64,000 bases of DNA from Turritopsis dohrnii. Its lineage: Eukaryota > Cnidaria > Hydrozoa > Anthoathecata > Oceaniidae. The first letter of the stretch is position 1, and each line of letters starts with the position of its first letter. The translations under genes were made by a program, and so were the position numbers. The notes beneath the pieces were generated by a model. The model was not told where the DNA came from. It saw only the letters and a program-made list of their open reading frames with translations, and did not search any database. Below, in pieces: positions 22,562 through 36,300 of the stretch. The stretch covers positions 930,001 through 994,000 of the forward strand of contig BQMF02000029.1 of NCBI GenBank assembly GCA_027922465.2, read 5' to 3'.

Positions 22562-23708
22562 AGTCGGTACTCGAGACTCCCTGAACTCTGCGATCTCAAG
22601 GAAAAACTATAGGCCCAAATCCACAAAGTGATAGTTTGGTGTTTCCACAGAACTTTCCTCAAACACTTAGAATAATGCATTTCAAAAGAGTGAAAAACAG
22701 TAGAACAGTTCTACACACACATACAATGCTATATCGCAGACCATTCTTTCAGTACCATAAAAAAGTTAAGTGGGCCCACCTCTTTGTATCCAACAGAATG
22801 TTGACGTATACAAAATCTAAAACAGGTGGTCACAAACTCTATGACCCCACCGTCTTTGTGATTTTCCTTCGCCAGATACATATTGTAGTAAACATTGCAA
22901 TCATTGGCACACTGCTTTGAAGTCCATGGCAGGAGGCCTGTACTATTACCAGCTATTACTAATAATGCTAATACTTACTGCCAATGCCTTGCTTGTCTAC
23001 ATGTACCTTCTGATGTTTGGCCTCATATAACTATCAGGGATTTTTTACCCAGAGGAATGAGAAAAAAATAAATGTTTACTATGGAAACTGTCTGTCGATA
23101 AGTAGCGCTAGGTATATACTTTGCCAACCATTTTGTGGGAATATTAAAAAAAACACGCACACACAAGCCCTGCTATGGTATTAAAATATTTAGCCCCTTA
23201 TTTTGGCCCCTGTTTCACTGCACGGAATCCATCTATGTATGTAATACACCGCAGCATGGCAGAGCTTTCTTGTAGATTTATTTATTTCCCTGCCCCAGCA
23301 ACGACACCAAAAGACAATATGAATATTAGCTACAAGCTTAGAGAATGTTCCAAAAGTATATATCAGTTACTAACAACAAATGCTACATTTAGCTAAGTTC
23401 TATACACAATGCATATTTTTGTATTTCGTATCAACCAAAAACAACACCAAGCAAGCAAGGACTTTAGCTGGGAAATTGGTGTTGAGACCATGCAGACAAG
23501 AAATATTTTCATCATTCCTCTCAGTATCGGTTATTTTCAGCACTACCTACTTTGTTGTAAATCAGCTCCTTCCATTTCAAACAAAGAATGTAGATTGGTG
23601 CACGTATTAGTCCTTCTCTCGTGTTAAACCGCTATACTGCTAGAGAGACACGCTACTATGGGCCGCCATGTGTTCCGCTGCAATCGTGTTCTGTAAAATA
23701 TACTTCTG
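22562..23708. other. Right arm of the transposon, no confident gene
   Basis: Short plus-strand frames (22636-22920, 23175-23610) lack motifs. On the minus strand ATGGCGGCCC near 23670 could start the leading exon of the minus-strand gene, but no clean donor is visible. Confidence 0.3.
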
Positions 23709-23784
23709 TAACTATGATTATCATAGTATTTTCCAAAATTTACAAAGTATGATTATCATAGTATATTTTCCCGATGACATGTTG
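23709..23784 (-). repeat. Right terminal inverted repeat
   Basis: Reverse complement of the left end. It has two copies of the palindrome-cored 18-mer at 23711-23728 and 23745-23762, and ends GTTG next to the target duplication. Confidence 0.85.
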
Positions 23785-23791
23785 ACATAAT
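23785..23791. repeat. Right target-site duplication ACATAAT
   Basis: Identical to 4542-4548, immediately outside the right inverted repeat. Confidence 0.85.
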
Positions 23792-24310
23792 TGATTTGCC
23801 ACGTTCAAAGACTTTGAAAAGCACTGTTCTAAAACGTTTATATTCATGTCACCGGCTATAATTGTGATTACCCTCAATTTGGAAAGAGCAGCATTTAAAA
23901 TATGATGAAACTTGTCCAATCAAGATTTTACTGATGATGTATCAAAATTCGGCTAATAACAAACGCCAATAAGAACATCGCTGTTTCTATTTTTTCCTTT
24001 AATTTCAAACCATAATGTTCCAATATCAGTGTCTTTATTAGATAAATCATCTCTAGGTCTACATCGTCGCGTATATAGGCAGCTACACCACCTCCTTTTT
24101 TTATTTTTTCGATTTAGGTGAAGTAATTGAAGTCCAGGAATTTGGACATAGTCGGGTTGGTATTTATTTGATGTTAACCAAGTCTCACTTAATGTATACT
24201 CATCAAAAGGATGGTCATTCGCATATGTGGTGAATTCAGAGAATATTGATATGAGCGACTGTATATTTAAATGCATTACCTTTAAAGAAGATTTTTTTGA
24301 ACGTTTCTTG
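23785..24310 (-). pseudogene. LINE APE-type endonuclease remnant (5' half of the interrupted LINE)
   Basis: The minus-strand frame includes MHLNIQSL, LSETWL, an IGVCY-type strand and AGDMNIN, the order expected for an APE-like endonuclease. The usual catalytic Glu block and SDH block are damaged or missing. After GDMNIN the sequence jumps to an RT-like segment ending NQLC, so the LINE already had an internal deletion before the transposon landed in it. The continuation is at 4548-3270. Confidence 0.75.
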
Positions 24311-24429
24311 CAGAATTTGAAACACACCACAATATAGTTATTGGATAGTAACGTTGATGCTTCATCTCGTGACAAAATTATCGAAACGCAAGATAATCTT
24401 GACAAAGCATATGTCTTTATTATTCCCAC

Positions 24430-26392
24430 AAGTGTTAACGCTGAAATAGACCTGGCGAAAATACACCTTTTTTGTTCAATGTTCTCTCTTTGGTGATAAA
24501 AAGGATTTCTGACTTCTTTAAGTCGAGTATGAGGAGGGTTTAAACGTGTTGTTACACATTATCAATAAATCTCTAAATTGGATTTCTCTGTTATTAGATA
24601 ACACTGAAAGTCAGGAACGACTGACAAACGTTTTGTGCGTCGTCAAAGAGATGCCATGATAAAATATTTAATTCAATGATATCCATGGAATATTCACTTG
24701 TCGGTCGACATAACATGGATATCCATGATTCCATGAGATGGTGCCAAACGTGTACTATTTTTCCTAAAAATATAAGTTATTGAATACTTGCCCAAAGGAG
24801 AATTGCTATTGAAGATTATTCATCAAACTAAAAAGCCAAAGAGATTATTTTGTAGGTTTTTCTATTCACTATTGAGAAATTAACTTCATCAAAACTTTAT
24901 CATGGTGAAAAAAACGGCCTTTCAAAACCATAGCTACGTAAGAATTCAGTTTGTAGATACATTATGCACTGAAAACACAACACTAATTTTGATATTTATT
25001 CCTGAATGTTTTTTTAACCCACTTCGTTTTTTGACATCATAAAGTCTTAACCATGACTTTTGAAGTCACCACTCTATAAAATCAAAATTAAGAAAATGTC
25101 CAAAATAAAATCTCAGAAATATTTGATGTGATTACATTATGAAGCCATTAGTAGGTAAATGCAGATTTTTAGGCAGGAAAAGCCATTTTTTCATTCACCA
25201 AATTTCTGGTAGATGAAAGTAAAGATAGAGAAGCCCTGGGATCGAGATTTCAAGGTTGCCTATATACTTACCACATTATCTTTAAAAGCATTAATTATTG
25301 ATATGGCATTGATATGTAATACAAAGTTACCAATGATCTTTTTCATTCATATTTGTTGCGAACAACGGAAACATCTTGACATTTAGTTGAAAAGGAAAGC
25401 TGTCGTTGAAGTAAAATGATTGGTTTTAAGGTCTGTGTACTATTGTTAATCGAAATTGATATTATCTTAACTGCTTCATGATATGCATTTTAAATACTGC
25501 GCTTGTATTAACCTAGCATGAAACAGCTTTTTTAGCGAATTAATACATTGACTTGTTCGTTGTTATGATACAAGAAAATAAACAGGACACCACAAATGTT
25601 GTACAATAAATCAGAAAGACAGATGGGTCTGTTTGAAAAAAACAGTGATCATTTAAAATATAAATGAAGAAATGTTATCAGACTATGGATTAAAGGATTT
25701 CTAGATGGCACTGCTTTCAATACAACGTCAAAGCAAAACCTTTTTACGTTGTGACAATAGCGTAATAACGATGTGACCAACTTTTCCATTGCTATTTTTG
25801 TCCTGTTGTCTTCTTTTAGCAGATATACTTATTTGCGATATTGGTCGTTGTCATTTTTAACAAAGGTAAGTACGCATGAACATAGGTATATAAGTAGAGA
25901 AAGACTAACAGTCTTCAGATCTGTTGATTTACGAGTATTTGTGGTTACTAAAACTTTATTCATGCCCCATATTAATGAAATTGGTTGTTAGTTTTTCTCT
26001 TCCTTAACAGTTTTTGTATATTGACTTGATTGCATCTATAATCTATAATCCACTAACATACTTCAATTTTGTAACTATCATTATCTTGAAAATTTGTTTT
26101 AGTAGTGGTTGTTAAAGGCAATCTTTTCTTTTTATCAATCTAACTAAGTTTTATCAAAACACCTCAAGATGTGGGAAATTGGCAGAAGTTCGCAGAGCCT
26201 TTCTTGTTTTATGAGTCCAAGTTAGAGACGTCAGATTTAATTGCCATCTTTTAATTATTTAATCGTCATTCCCGACAACTCACAGATGACTATGTCCAAA
26301 CACTTAAAGCTGAAACAAAGTGGTAAAACACATAATGAAATCTTTTGTTTAATAAAGAAGATTGCATTAACAACAGAGTACTCTTATTTCAG
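24430..26392. other. Upstream region of the lectin gene
   Basis: No recognisable coding exon. The leader exon with a signal peptide is expected here but was not identified. A hydrophobic frame near 25773-25866 ends at a GTAAGT donor but lacks an ATG. Confidence 0.35.
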
Positions 26393-27317
26393 CATTCAAA
26401 TGTGAAATTCTTCCCAATTGCTACATTTACACTCCGGAACTTCCTTTGAAGTGGGAAGATGCTAAGACTGAATGCTTAAAAAAGGGGATGATATTGGCAG
26501 AATTGAATTCACAAGGTGAAACTGACTTTGTTCGGAGCCTTGTATCAGATGCAAGATTTTGGATAGGATTATCAGGAAATTATACAGTTTGGAACAACAC
26601 TGGTAAGATTTATCTACAACTTAAAGAAAGACATTGAATACATAAGTTTTATTTGTATTACTGAGTGTAGCCAAAAGTATCCTTTGTTCCATTATTCTTT
26701 CTTTTGCTAGCGTAAGTAGCCAGAATTAAGATCACAGCATTGTTGGCCCGAAGAAACACGATCTAAACATCGCCAAGTATCACGATAACCATTTGGGATA
26801 ATTTCCGTTAAGGGGGTCCACATTAGCTAGAAGGGTTAAGTGGCAAATTACTGGAAGAATGATTAAGAAAAAATAATCCAAATCCATTATGAAGAAACAA
26901 TGGATGAAATACAAATCAGTCAAAAAATGAAGGGTATTTGTGCAAAACCAAAAACTTTGTTCTTTTAATCATGAAAACACATTATTGACACAAAATGCTG
27001 CGTGATCATTTAAACAGCCATTTGTTGTCACTTGACTCTGGGGAATTGGGTCCACTCGAACAGCAATGAAGAATGGTGGAGTTTGACTGGCGCAATTACT
27101 TCTAAGGTCCTTGAAAGAACTCCGGATGTTAACTGCTTTGGTTAACAAGTTTCAGTTAACAATGTTTTTTGTTTCTAAGGAAATCCCGTGACTTGGACAA
27201 ATTGGAATACTAATGAACCGGGAAGTACATCGGGTAAATGCATCGAATATAAACATCATGGTTGGATCGATGAAGTATGCAGATATTCCAGAAAGTTTGT
27301 TTGTGAAAATTGGCCAG
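26393..27317 (+). CDS. C-type lectin-like domain 1 (two exons)
   Basis: The first half has the paired N-terminal cysteines, WEDAKTEC, a LAEL...ETDFV helix and FWIGLSG. The second half has WTNWNTNEPG, a WID in place of WND, and the terminal cysteines in DEVC and FVCE. The split after the WIGL strand is the usual intron position for this fold in invertebrates. Confidence 0.85.
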
Positions 27318-30300
27318 GTAAGTTTTATCTCTGCGGTTGCATTATAATTGAGTAGGAAATAGTTTGTTATCATAAAAGCTTTTCAAAGCAAAAGAAACAA
27401 AGAAAAATAATTTTTGAAACTATATTTAAGTTCGAATTTTTTCAAATTCGCATTTTACGAGAAAATCACAAACTTTTTCAATCTCCTGCGTGAAAATCCT
27501 AGTCGCTTCTCATGTAAATATTTCACTTATTCATACCCAATCATTATACATTATAAAATGCATATATCCTGTAAGTATTAAATTTAAGTAATAAATGATA
27601 CAGCAAATTGCCAGTTTTCTTGCATTGGGTGCATTGAATCATTGATGATTGAACATTGCAAGAATGCGAAACTGATTTTACTTTATGTGATTTATATCTC
27701 GTCTATATGTGCCCACATTGGATTTAGCCCTTTGCTTTTTAAGGCGTTAGTAAGGGAAACTTTCGTGAAAATTTTGCTTTTTCATTTTTTTCACTAATTC
27801 GATGTAAAATGGCCTGAATTTTCGAATGGGCAATTGTTTTTTGGAAAACTAATTTGGAAATTCTTTTTTTTTTCATTAAAACATTCTTTTTCCTGTTAAT
27901 CACTTCATTAATCATGTATCAAATAAACAAAACATACGATCAAATAATACAGTGCACGAGAACTCTCATTGAAAATAATTTGTGAAGGAAAGCCAACAAT
28001 TGTTTGTGTATTTTTATCAAATAAAAATGAATGAACACAAACACGCGTCAAACACAAGTCAGAGATCAAAGTAATGATTATATGTTCTGCATGTTTAGTT
28101 GTAAATTCTATAAAAACTTTAAAACGCTTTTTCGCCGTGTTCATTTTTTAAGAAAGTAGCTGATACACTTGAAGCCCCAATGTAAGAACGTAAAATCTAG
28201 CAATAATTCAAGCTGAATAACTGATTATTAATTCGTAAAAATTAACAGAAATTGAGTTATGATGTTGACTTTGATAAAAATATAGAAAAAAATAAGCTGT
28301 AAAAAAGAATTGAAAATACCTTCAAAAATACACAACTTTAGGAAAAAAGAAAAAAATAGTTTTTAGATGGGCATCTTATGATTTGAAAACGCCAAACAGT
28401 ATAACTGTAACTTCAGCCGTTTTGACAATGAAGCTTCAAATATAAAATACACACCCTTGTTTATTGGCCTGAAAAACCTGAATTAATAATTTTGATATTT
28501 TCTGATAGAGCAAATTCATGGTTTTCTAAAAATATATACTTTGATACCGAAATAATCGACTTTTACACTGAAATTTAGGATATAAAAAATCATGCTTTTC
28601 CCCTTACTCACGCCTTAAGGAATATAACTTTCTAGATCTCATCATCTTTTCATTCACTGATAAAAAAGGATACATTTTGTTGCCTTTGTTGCTTGAAGGC
28701 TTTTTTAAGCAACGAGAGGAATCTTGAAATGCTACTACGCACCAAACGAAAAATCCAATGTCTAGCTAACATTTTATAGGTTTATCTCACCAATATGAAC
28801 GAAATATTATGGAACATTAAGTATGTACAAAACACACCCTCTTCTTAAGTGAGAGAAATCTTACCCACAGCGTGATTTTTAAACCGCCTACATGTAAACG
28901 CAAAGCCACTGTCTGTAGTATAGAATGGCCATACGCAATTTATACTCTTTTAGTGTACCAAGACTTAAAAAAAATTGGCACAAATCATTCTATCGGGCAC
29001 TTCCAGAAAATAGGTCATTGTTTTATAGGAAACATATATCTTCACATACGTTCATTTCAGGAAGCTTATGTAAAGAAAGTGGAGAATGCTATATTTACCT
29101 TGACAAAAAAAGAACATGGGACGAATCGGAAGAAGAATGTAAAAAATATGGAATGATTTTGACAACATTAGCTTCTGAAGAAGAACAAAATTTTGTTTTA
29201 AGCTTTGCATTATCGGTAGAATTTTGGATTGGAATAAAGTGGGACTATACATCCTGGACTGACGGTATAACTATTTTCAGCTCTTTTGAAAAATAGATAA
29301 AATAAGGTTAAAAGTTTTCACGTAAAAATTTCCAATTTAATTCAGCTTCTGTCTTTTCAATGACTTATACTTTCGGTTATCTTTCGAAATTAACTTTTTG
29401 CAGTCATAATTTCAGTAGGTTTAATCACAGAAGTAATGTAGTTTAAACTTAAAGGGGATAAAGTCTAATTAGTCAGTTTCGTTCTTCCTTTAGGAAAACC
29501 AGTTGAATGGACTCCATGGAATATAGGTGAACCAACGCACACTTCTGGTCAATGTGTACGGTTTCATAACTCAGGTTGGAGCGACCATGATTGCAAAGTA
29601 AAGCACTTTGCCGTTTGCAAAAATACAGAAAGTAAGTTATATCAGCTAACAACATCGACGTCTTTCGTGCGTGTTTAATAGCAAAAGAAAGTAAATCATT
29701 TGATTCAACTTGATCAAAAGAGTCTTCAATTTGGTCAGAATTTCGTATTTTACTGCCATCATTTCTTTGAAAACATCCGTTATTAAAAGTCTACCATAAA
29801 AATCACAATAAAATCACAATAAAAACCTTTTTTGTAAATTTAGGAACTCCATGTCATCACTACGCTCAAGAAAAAAGCTCAAGGCTGACGACAACTGAAG
29901 GTATAATAGTTTTTTTAAATAAAATAAATATACATGTAAACTATTTAATCACTACTAACATGTAACGATGATCCACGTGTAGATGAGTTTGACAGTAAAG
30001 ATTTTAACCAGTAATGGTTGTAATATGTAAACATATGTCATGCATATAATAGGTGCAAATTGAGGAACCTGTCATTTATTATTCCAAGAGATTTTTTCAA
30101 CAAAACTGTGATGTAACTTGTAGGTAAGTGCAGAATACATCCGATAATAATACTGAAATTCGACTGGAATAATTCTTAATTTTAGTGCATCAAGAAATGC
30201 GTTCTACCTCAGTGACAACCACGGCATCAACAAAAAGCAACTCCCATGAATTATCATCGTTTGAAGGTAGTATTACTATTTTTTAACAGAACAGATAAAA

Positions 30301-33300
30301 AGAATATTTCCAAGAAAATTTATTGAAGTATCTACATTACATACTTTGCGCAACTCATGGGATTGTGCAATAACATGCTTTGCGGACTCCCATTGGTCGA
30401 AATGGTTCTAGTGTCGCCTCTATGTGGTTTTACACGCACATAAGAGGACGATGACCGTAAATTAAAACTAAATATATCATTCTCTAAAATAAAAGTGGTA
30501 TGTACACTCGCTATTATATATAAGACTAGCCCCCCCCCAGGCGGCGTTGCTCCCACCCATGTTCAGTATGCGTTGTGTCGCAGAATTTAACTCGTGTAAA
30601 AGTTTCTTTTCAAGCATTAATTTTTTAATTCATTTCTTACATTCAGAAGATTTAAAACAGAAACAAATAGCAACATGTCTCAGAATAAATATTTATACGC
30701 AGAAGAGAAGTAACTTTAACTAGCTGCCAAGGCGGCGTCGCTCGCCGCCCGTGTTCAACCTGCGTTGAGTTCACGAAAAATAAAATTAAGTAATTGGCAA
30801 TAATGAGTGTGCCTATTTTGTAGAGCTCGAAAAACTGATCAAAAAAATGTATGGGATCGTTTTGCTACGACCAACCGTTACGGAGATATCGGCGATCAAA
30901 AGATTTGATGACGTCACAGACCCGTCCCCGCAAAAAATTAGACCCAAATTTTTCGTTACCCTATCGCCTGTATCGCGGACCCCAAAAAACGTCAGTTATC
31001 CCTATTGGCTACCGAGATAATTTTCCCTAAACGTCGCATTTGATTAGGGTCTCAATACAATGGCTTCACACTGACGTCGCACAAAATAAAATAAAAAAAT
31101 TACTCTCGCAACAACTCAATCTACCATTTTGCGTGACTTACAAACAAACAAACAAACAAACAAACAGACAGACAGACAGACAGAGAATCGGCTATTAATA
31201 TATAGACTAGACGCCAAGGCGGCGTCGCTCGCCGCCCATGTCCACCTGCTCTGTATCACTGTATCAATAAACGTCAAATTTCCTTATAAACGGCTCGTAC
31301 AACTTGTGTTCAACCAGAAGCAGATTCGAAGTCACAACCTCTGGTAAAACCAATCTTTTATCAGTGTAACAATACACACAAAACGTATAGAGAGAAAATT
31401 TCAACTTTTTATTAACTTTTGTTTTAAAAAAAGTTACGCGCTCTAACATGGGTGCTATCAAACGTAAGGGAGAAATGGTTTCTCTTCTTAAAAAGTTCAC
31501 ACGGAGGAGAGAAGAAAGGCACGTGCTAAACGAATAAATAGAATAAAAAAACGTTCGATCAGAACGCTTAACAATTAAAAGAAGAAATTAATTTATTAAA
31601 AGAAAAGCAAAAAAAAAACAAACAAAAAACAAAAACATTTTGTTTTGATATGATACTCTTTTTTTACCTATCGGTTTTTAAACATTTTGATTGCTCAAAA
31701 AAAAGTTCATCCGTTTCAGACAGTCAGGCAAAAGTCAGTGGCAAACCGAACATATGCTGCCACGTTCTGCCACTGCTGCTTTTTGTCCAAAATGTTTAAT
31801 CAGTTTCTTTGTATTTAGTTGATGTACTGTTTTCAAAGCGAAGTCAACGTGGAATATAAAACTAACAATGATGATAAAAACAAAACGTTATTCCTATTAG
31901 TTCATCAGCCAAAAAAAGTCACGTTCGATTGGGGTTGCAATGTATTTGCTTCTAACTCACGTCGCACACAAAAAAAAGAAATAATTTCGCTCACAACTTA
32001 ATCTACCATTTTGCGTGACTTACAAACAAACGAACAAACAAACAAACAAACAAACAAACAGACGGAGAATCGGCTATTAATATATAGATGTAAAAATAAA
32101 CGGCTCGTACAACTTGTGCTCAACCAGAAGCAGATTCGAAGTCACAACCTCTGGTAAAACCAACCTTTTATCAGTGTAACAATACACACAAAACATATAG
32201 AGAGAAAATTTCAACTTTTTATTGTATTCCTGCGTAAGCAAGGAATACTTTGAAACCGTTCGTGTTTTTTTGTATTCCTGCGTAAGCAAGGAATACTTTG
32301 AAACCGTTCGTGTTTTTTTTTTTTTTTTTTTTTTTTTTTCACTGTCCAAACCTAGACCAATTTTTGTCGATGGGAAATAGCCACTCAAATCATTAATGTT
32401 ACCAACTTACATTCTTTTTATGATTTAACAGTCTAAACTCACACTATATTCATTGTATACAAGTACTTTGCTTGAAAAGACTCTAAAAGTGTAAAATATA
32501 AGCTCTAGTGAAAGGAATAACTAACATATGGCTAAATCGCAGATGCCAGGTAGAAATGTTGTTTCATGTGAGTCTTATGCAACGTTCTTAAGTTTTCCGT
32601 ATTTGTTTTAAAAATGGAAGCGAAGAAGCATGCGTAGATCTGTGAAAGTTTCTTTATTGAATATATGGATATAGAAGAGGTTGTAGTACAGCTGTAAAAC
32701 TTAAAAGAATCAAGAACATTTATGATCCAAGCTGATAATCTACGTGAAACTAATATTCTTAGTAGTCATTCTTGACAAATAAGCAGTTCTTGATGCTTCA
32801 AAACAGATATGAACGACTACCAATAGGGTATGTTTATATCGATTTAATGCGTAAGGTTTCTATTAGTCTTTCTAAATGTAATACAATTTTTTAATTCATG
32901 TTCCTAGATAAGCTACCCTGTTTTTATAAAGTTCTGCAATCTTGAAGCACAGCTTATCTTCCTCTTCAGCTTATACCCATTTTATTAATCAATAGATGAC
33001 CACTTTTTTAATTGACTAGTCGAATTTAAAATATTGTATGATTTTAAAATTTGTATACTATCAAGCTGACGATAAAAAGGAAACACAGATATTTTTATTA
33101 TTTCGCAAGGCCAAGTAAAAGTTTTTATTATGAAGTTCAGGTACAAACAACATAAAGATTTTCATACTGTATAGTTTTAAAAGTAGTATTTTGAAACGTC
33201 CACGGAAGAGTGTTCTCTAATGGATTTTTAAACTGACGGTGTTCCTTTTTAAGCTTGATCTCCGGCAAAATTTTTCAAAGTCTCTTAACGTTTATGATGC

Positions 33301-36300
33301 TCTCGGGAATGTAATTAAATGAATTAGAAGTTATTACTATTTACGCCACAGATTTTCCCTTCAAAACTTAATGTGACAAAGTTTTCATTACTTAATTACT
33401 TTTTGAAGATGCTTTAGGGAATATAACTATGAATAAAAAAGTTTTTGAAAAAATCTCTAAATGATGAAAACAGTGCAGTTTCCAGAAATAACAAATATTA
33501 CTTCTTTCACATTCACCTTTTAAAGCACAGATTATTCTTAACACGATAATCTTTTAATTAGTTAATTGCTTCTTGAAGATACTTTAGGGAGTACAACTTC
33601 GAATGGAAATCTTTTTAAAAAAATCTCGAAATTGATGCAAGACTGAAATTTTATATGAAACAACAGAGTTTAATAGTTATCGTAGCTAAAATGTAAAATG
33701 TAAAATACTGCAAACATCATTCCGCATTATGCATATGGTTTTAAAGCGTGAACTAACACTCATTTCTTTCTGAAAAGGCTCCAGAAAGTCTTACAGTCAT
33801 CCGCAGGAATACTTCTGCCCGGTAGGGCATCTTGTTTGTTTTTTTTTTTCACTGTCCAAACCTAGACCAATTTTTGTCGATGGGAAATAGCCACTCAAAT
33901 CATTAATGTTACCAACTTACATTCTTTTTATGATTTAACAGTCTAAACTCACACTATATTCATTGTATACAAGTACTTTGCTTGAAAAGACTCTAAAAGT
34001 GTAAAATATAAGCTCTAGTGAAAGGAATAACTAACATATGGCTAAATCGCAGATGCCAGGTAGAAATGTTGTTTCATGTGAGTCTTATGCAACGTTCTTA
34101 AGTTTTCCGTAGTTGTTTTAAAAATGGAAGCGAAGAAGCATGCGTAGATCTGTGAAAGTTTCTTTATTGAATATATGGATATAGAAGAGGTTGTAGTACA
34201 GCTGTAAAACTTAAAAGAATCAAGAACATTTATGATCCAAGCTGATAATCTACGTGAAACTAATATTCTTAGTAGTCATTCTTGACAAATAAGCAGTTCT
34301 TAATGCTTCAAAACAGATATGAACGACTACCAATAGGGTATGTTTATATCGATTTAATGCGTAAGGTTTCTATTAGTCTTTCTAAATGTAATACAATTTT
34401 TTAATTCATGTTCCTAGATAAGCTACCCTGTTTTTATAAAGTTCTGCAATCTTGAGCACAGCTTATCTTCCTCTTCAGCTTATACCCATTTTATTAATCA
34501 ATAGATGACCACTTTTTTAATTGACTAGTCGAATTTAAAATATTGTATGATTTTAAAATTTGTATACTATCAAGCTGACGATAAAAAGGAAACACAGATA
34601 TTTTTATTATTTCGCAAGGCCAAGTAAAAGTTTTTATTATGAAGTTCAGGTACAAACAACATAAAGATTTTCATACTGTATAGTTTTAAAAGGAGTATTT
34701 TGAAACGTCCACGGAAGAGTGTTCTCTAATGAATTTTTAAACTGACGGTGTTCCTTTTTAAGCTTGATCTCCGGCAAAATTTTTCAAAGTCTCTTAACTT
34801 TTATGATGCTCTCGGGAATGTAATTAAATGAATTCGAAGTTATTACTTGTTAAGCACAGACTTTTCTTGATGCGACAAACTTTTTATTACTTAACAAGAG
34901 CCAGATGGCGCAAAACGGTAGCAGCAATTTTACTTAAAGTTATGAAAAGTTACTACAAAGTTCTTTGAGGCTTGTGTTTTTTTATATTTCACTGGTGGAA
35001 AACAGGCATAAACGATAAATTTGTTAAAATTATTAGTTAGTGTAAAAAGGGTCTAATCATAAACCACCAGAAATTAATTTATTAGAGACAAAAGAATTAT
35101 ACATGCGTGATATGAGCTGTATATGATTTTTTTATAAGAAAATTTTTTGTAAGACTATGTGTAGAAAAAAAACACGCGTTTCGAAAAAAAAAAATATGTT
35201 TTTAATTATAATTTCATGAAACCAAAAATGAATTCAAACAAATAACTGCCTTTTCGAACTAGATCTTTGAAAGCCTTAATACAGAAACATATAGTGTATA
35301 GTTAGCTAACAACTGAGGTAATATGAAATTTTGAACTGATAAGCTTTACCGTCAAGAAAAGCAAAATATCAAGTATTTTCAGTTAGCGTAATGAACTAAA
35401 AGTTCCATTTTTATGTAGGGCTATTTGATAAGAATTCATTCTTTCATGGATTAAGCTACAAAATATCAGATTATGTACTTTTGAAACAAAACGCAATCTA
35501 CTTTTAAATGTTTGTTACAGAAAAGCTTCCAAAATTCGAAGGCTGCGTTCCTTCATTAAAACTTACATTGCGTTATTAGTAGAGTCTCGCAGACTCTAAA
35601 TCACAGACTAATTGCCATTTCGGCCGGAGTAGGAGGAGGAGTAGTAGGAGTAGGAGTCCCCGGGTGTTTTAATACGGTATTCGCTATCGCTGCTACCGTA
35701 ATTACTTCTTGAAGATTCTTTAGGGAATACAACTTTGAATTAAAATCTTTTTTAAAAAATCTCTAAATTGAAGCAAGACTGAAGTTTTATATGAGACAAC
35801 AAAGTTTAATTGTTATCGTTGTTAAAAGGTAAAGTGTAAAATACCGCAACATCATTCTGCATTATGCATATCTTTTTAAAGCGTGAACTAACATTCATTT
35901 CTTTCTGAAAAGCCTCCAGAAAGTCTTCCAGTCATCTGCAGGAATACTTCTGCCCGGTAGGGCATCTTGTTTGTTTTTTTTTTCTTTTTTTTTCACTGTC
36001 CAAACCTAGACCAATTTTTGTCGATGGGAAATAGCCACTCAAATCATTAATGTTCCCAACTTACATTCTTTTTATGATTTAACAGTCTAAACTCACACTA
36101 TATTCATTGTATACAAGTACTTTGCTTGAAAAGACTCTAAAAGTGTAAAATATAAGCTCTAGTGAAAGGAATAACTAACATATGGCTAAATCGCAGATGC
36201 CAGGTAGAAATGTTGTTTCATGTGAGTCTTATGCAACGTTCTTAAGTTTTCCGTAGTTGTTTTAAAAATGGAAGCAAAGAAGCATGCGTAGATCTGTGAA

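Larger units (their letters stand above)
4549..23784 (+). mobile_element. 19.2-kb KDZ-class DNA transposon carrying additional genes
   Basis: Terminal inverted repeats of about 75 bp (4549-4624 and 23709-23784) start with CAAC and end with GTTG. They are flanked by a perfect 7-bp direct duplication, ACATAAT. Inside lie a plus-strand KDZ transposase gene with a C-terminal protease-like domain (5323-12649) and a minus-strand multi-exon gene (16270-22009). A minus-strand zinc-finger gene (15029-15788) and an orphan ORF (20504-20851) are also present. Younger elements nest inside: a Helitron triplet at 9929-11592 and MITEs at 13171, 19280 and 22122. The element interrupts a LINE whose reading frame resumes on the far side. 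The KDZ superfamily is established knowledge; the view that the extra genes are cargo is inference. The transposase is broken, so this copy is probably immobile unless helped in trans. Confidence 0.85.

Noticed and set aside
22636..22920. 94-residue plus-strand ORF in the right arm of the transposon
   Set aside because: No motif, no splice partners and a composition like non-coding DNA.
25773..25991. Hydrophobic ORF as signal-peptide exon of the lectin gene
   Set aside because: It starts without an ATG, and the exit phase at the GTAAGT donor does not match the phase-1 entry of the first lectin exon.
35616..35660. GGAGTAGGAGGAGG tract as a regulatory G-quadruplex
   Set aside because: Only GG runs are present, which is too weak; better explained as a microsatellite in an inserted block.
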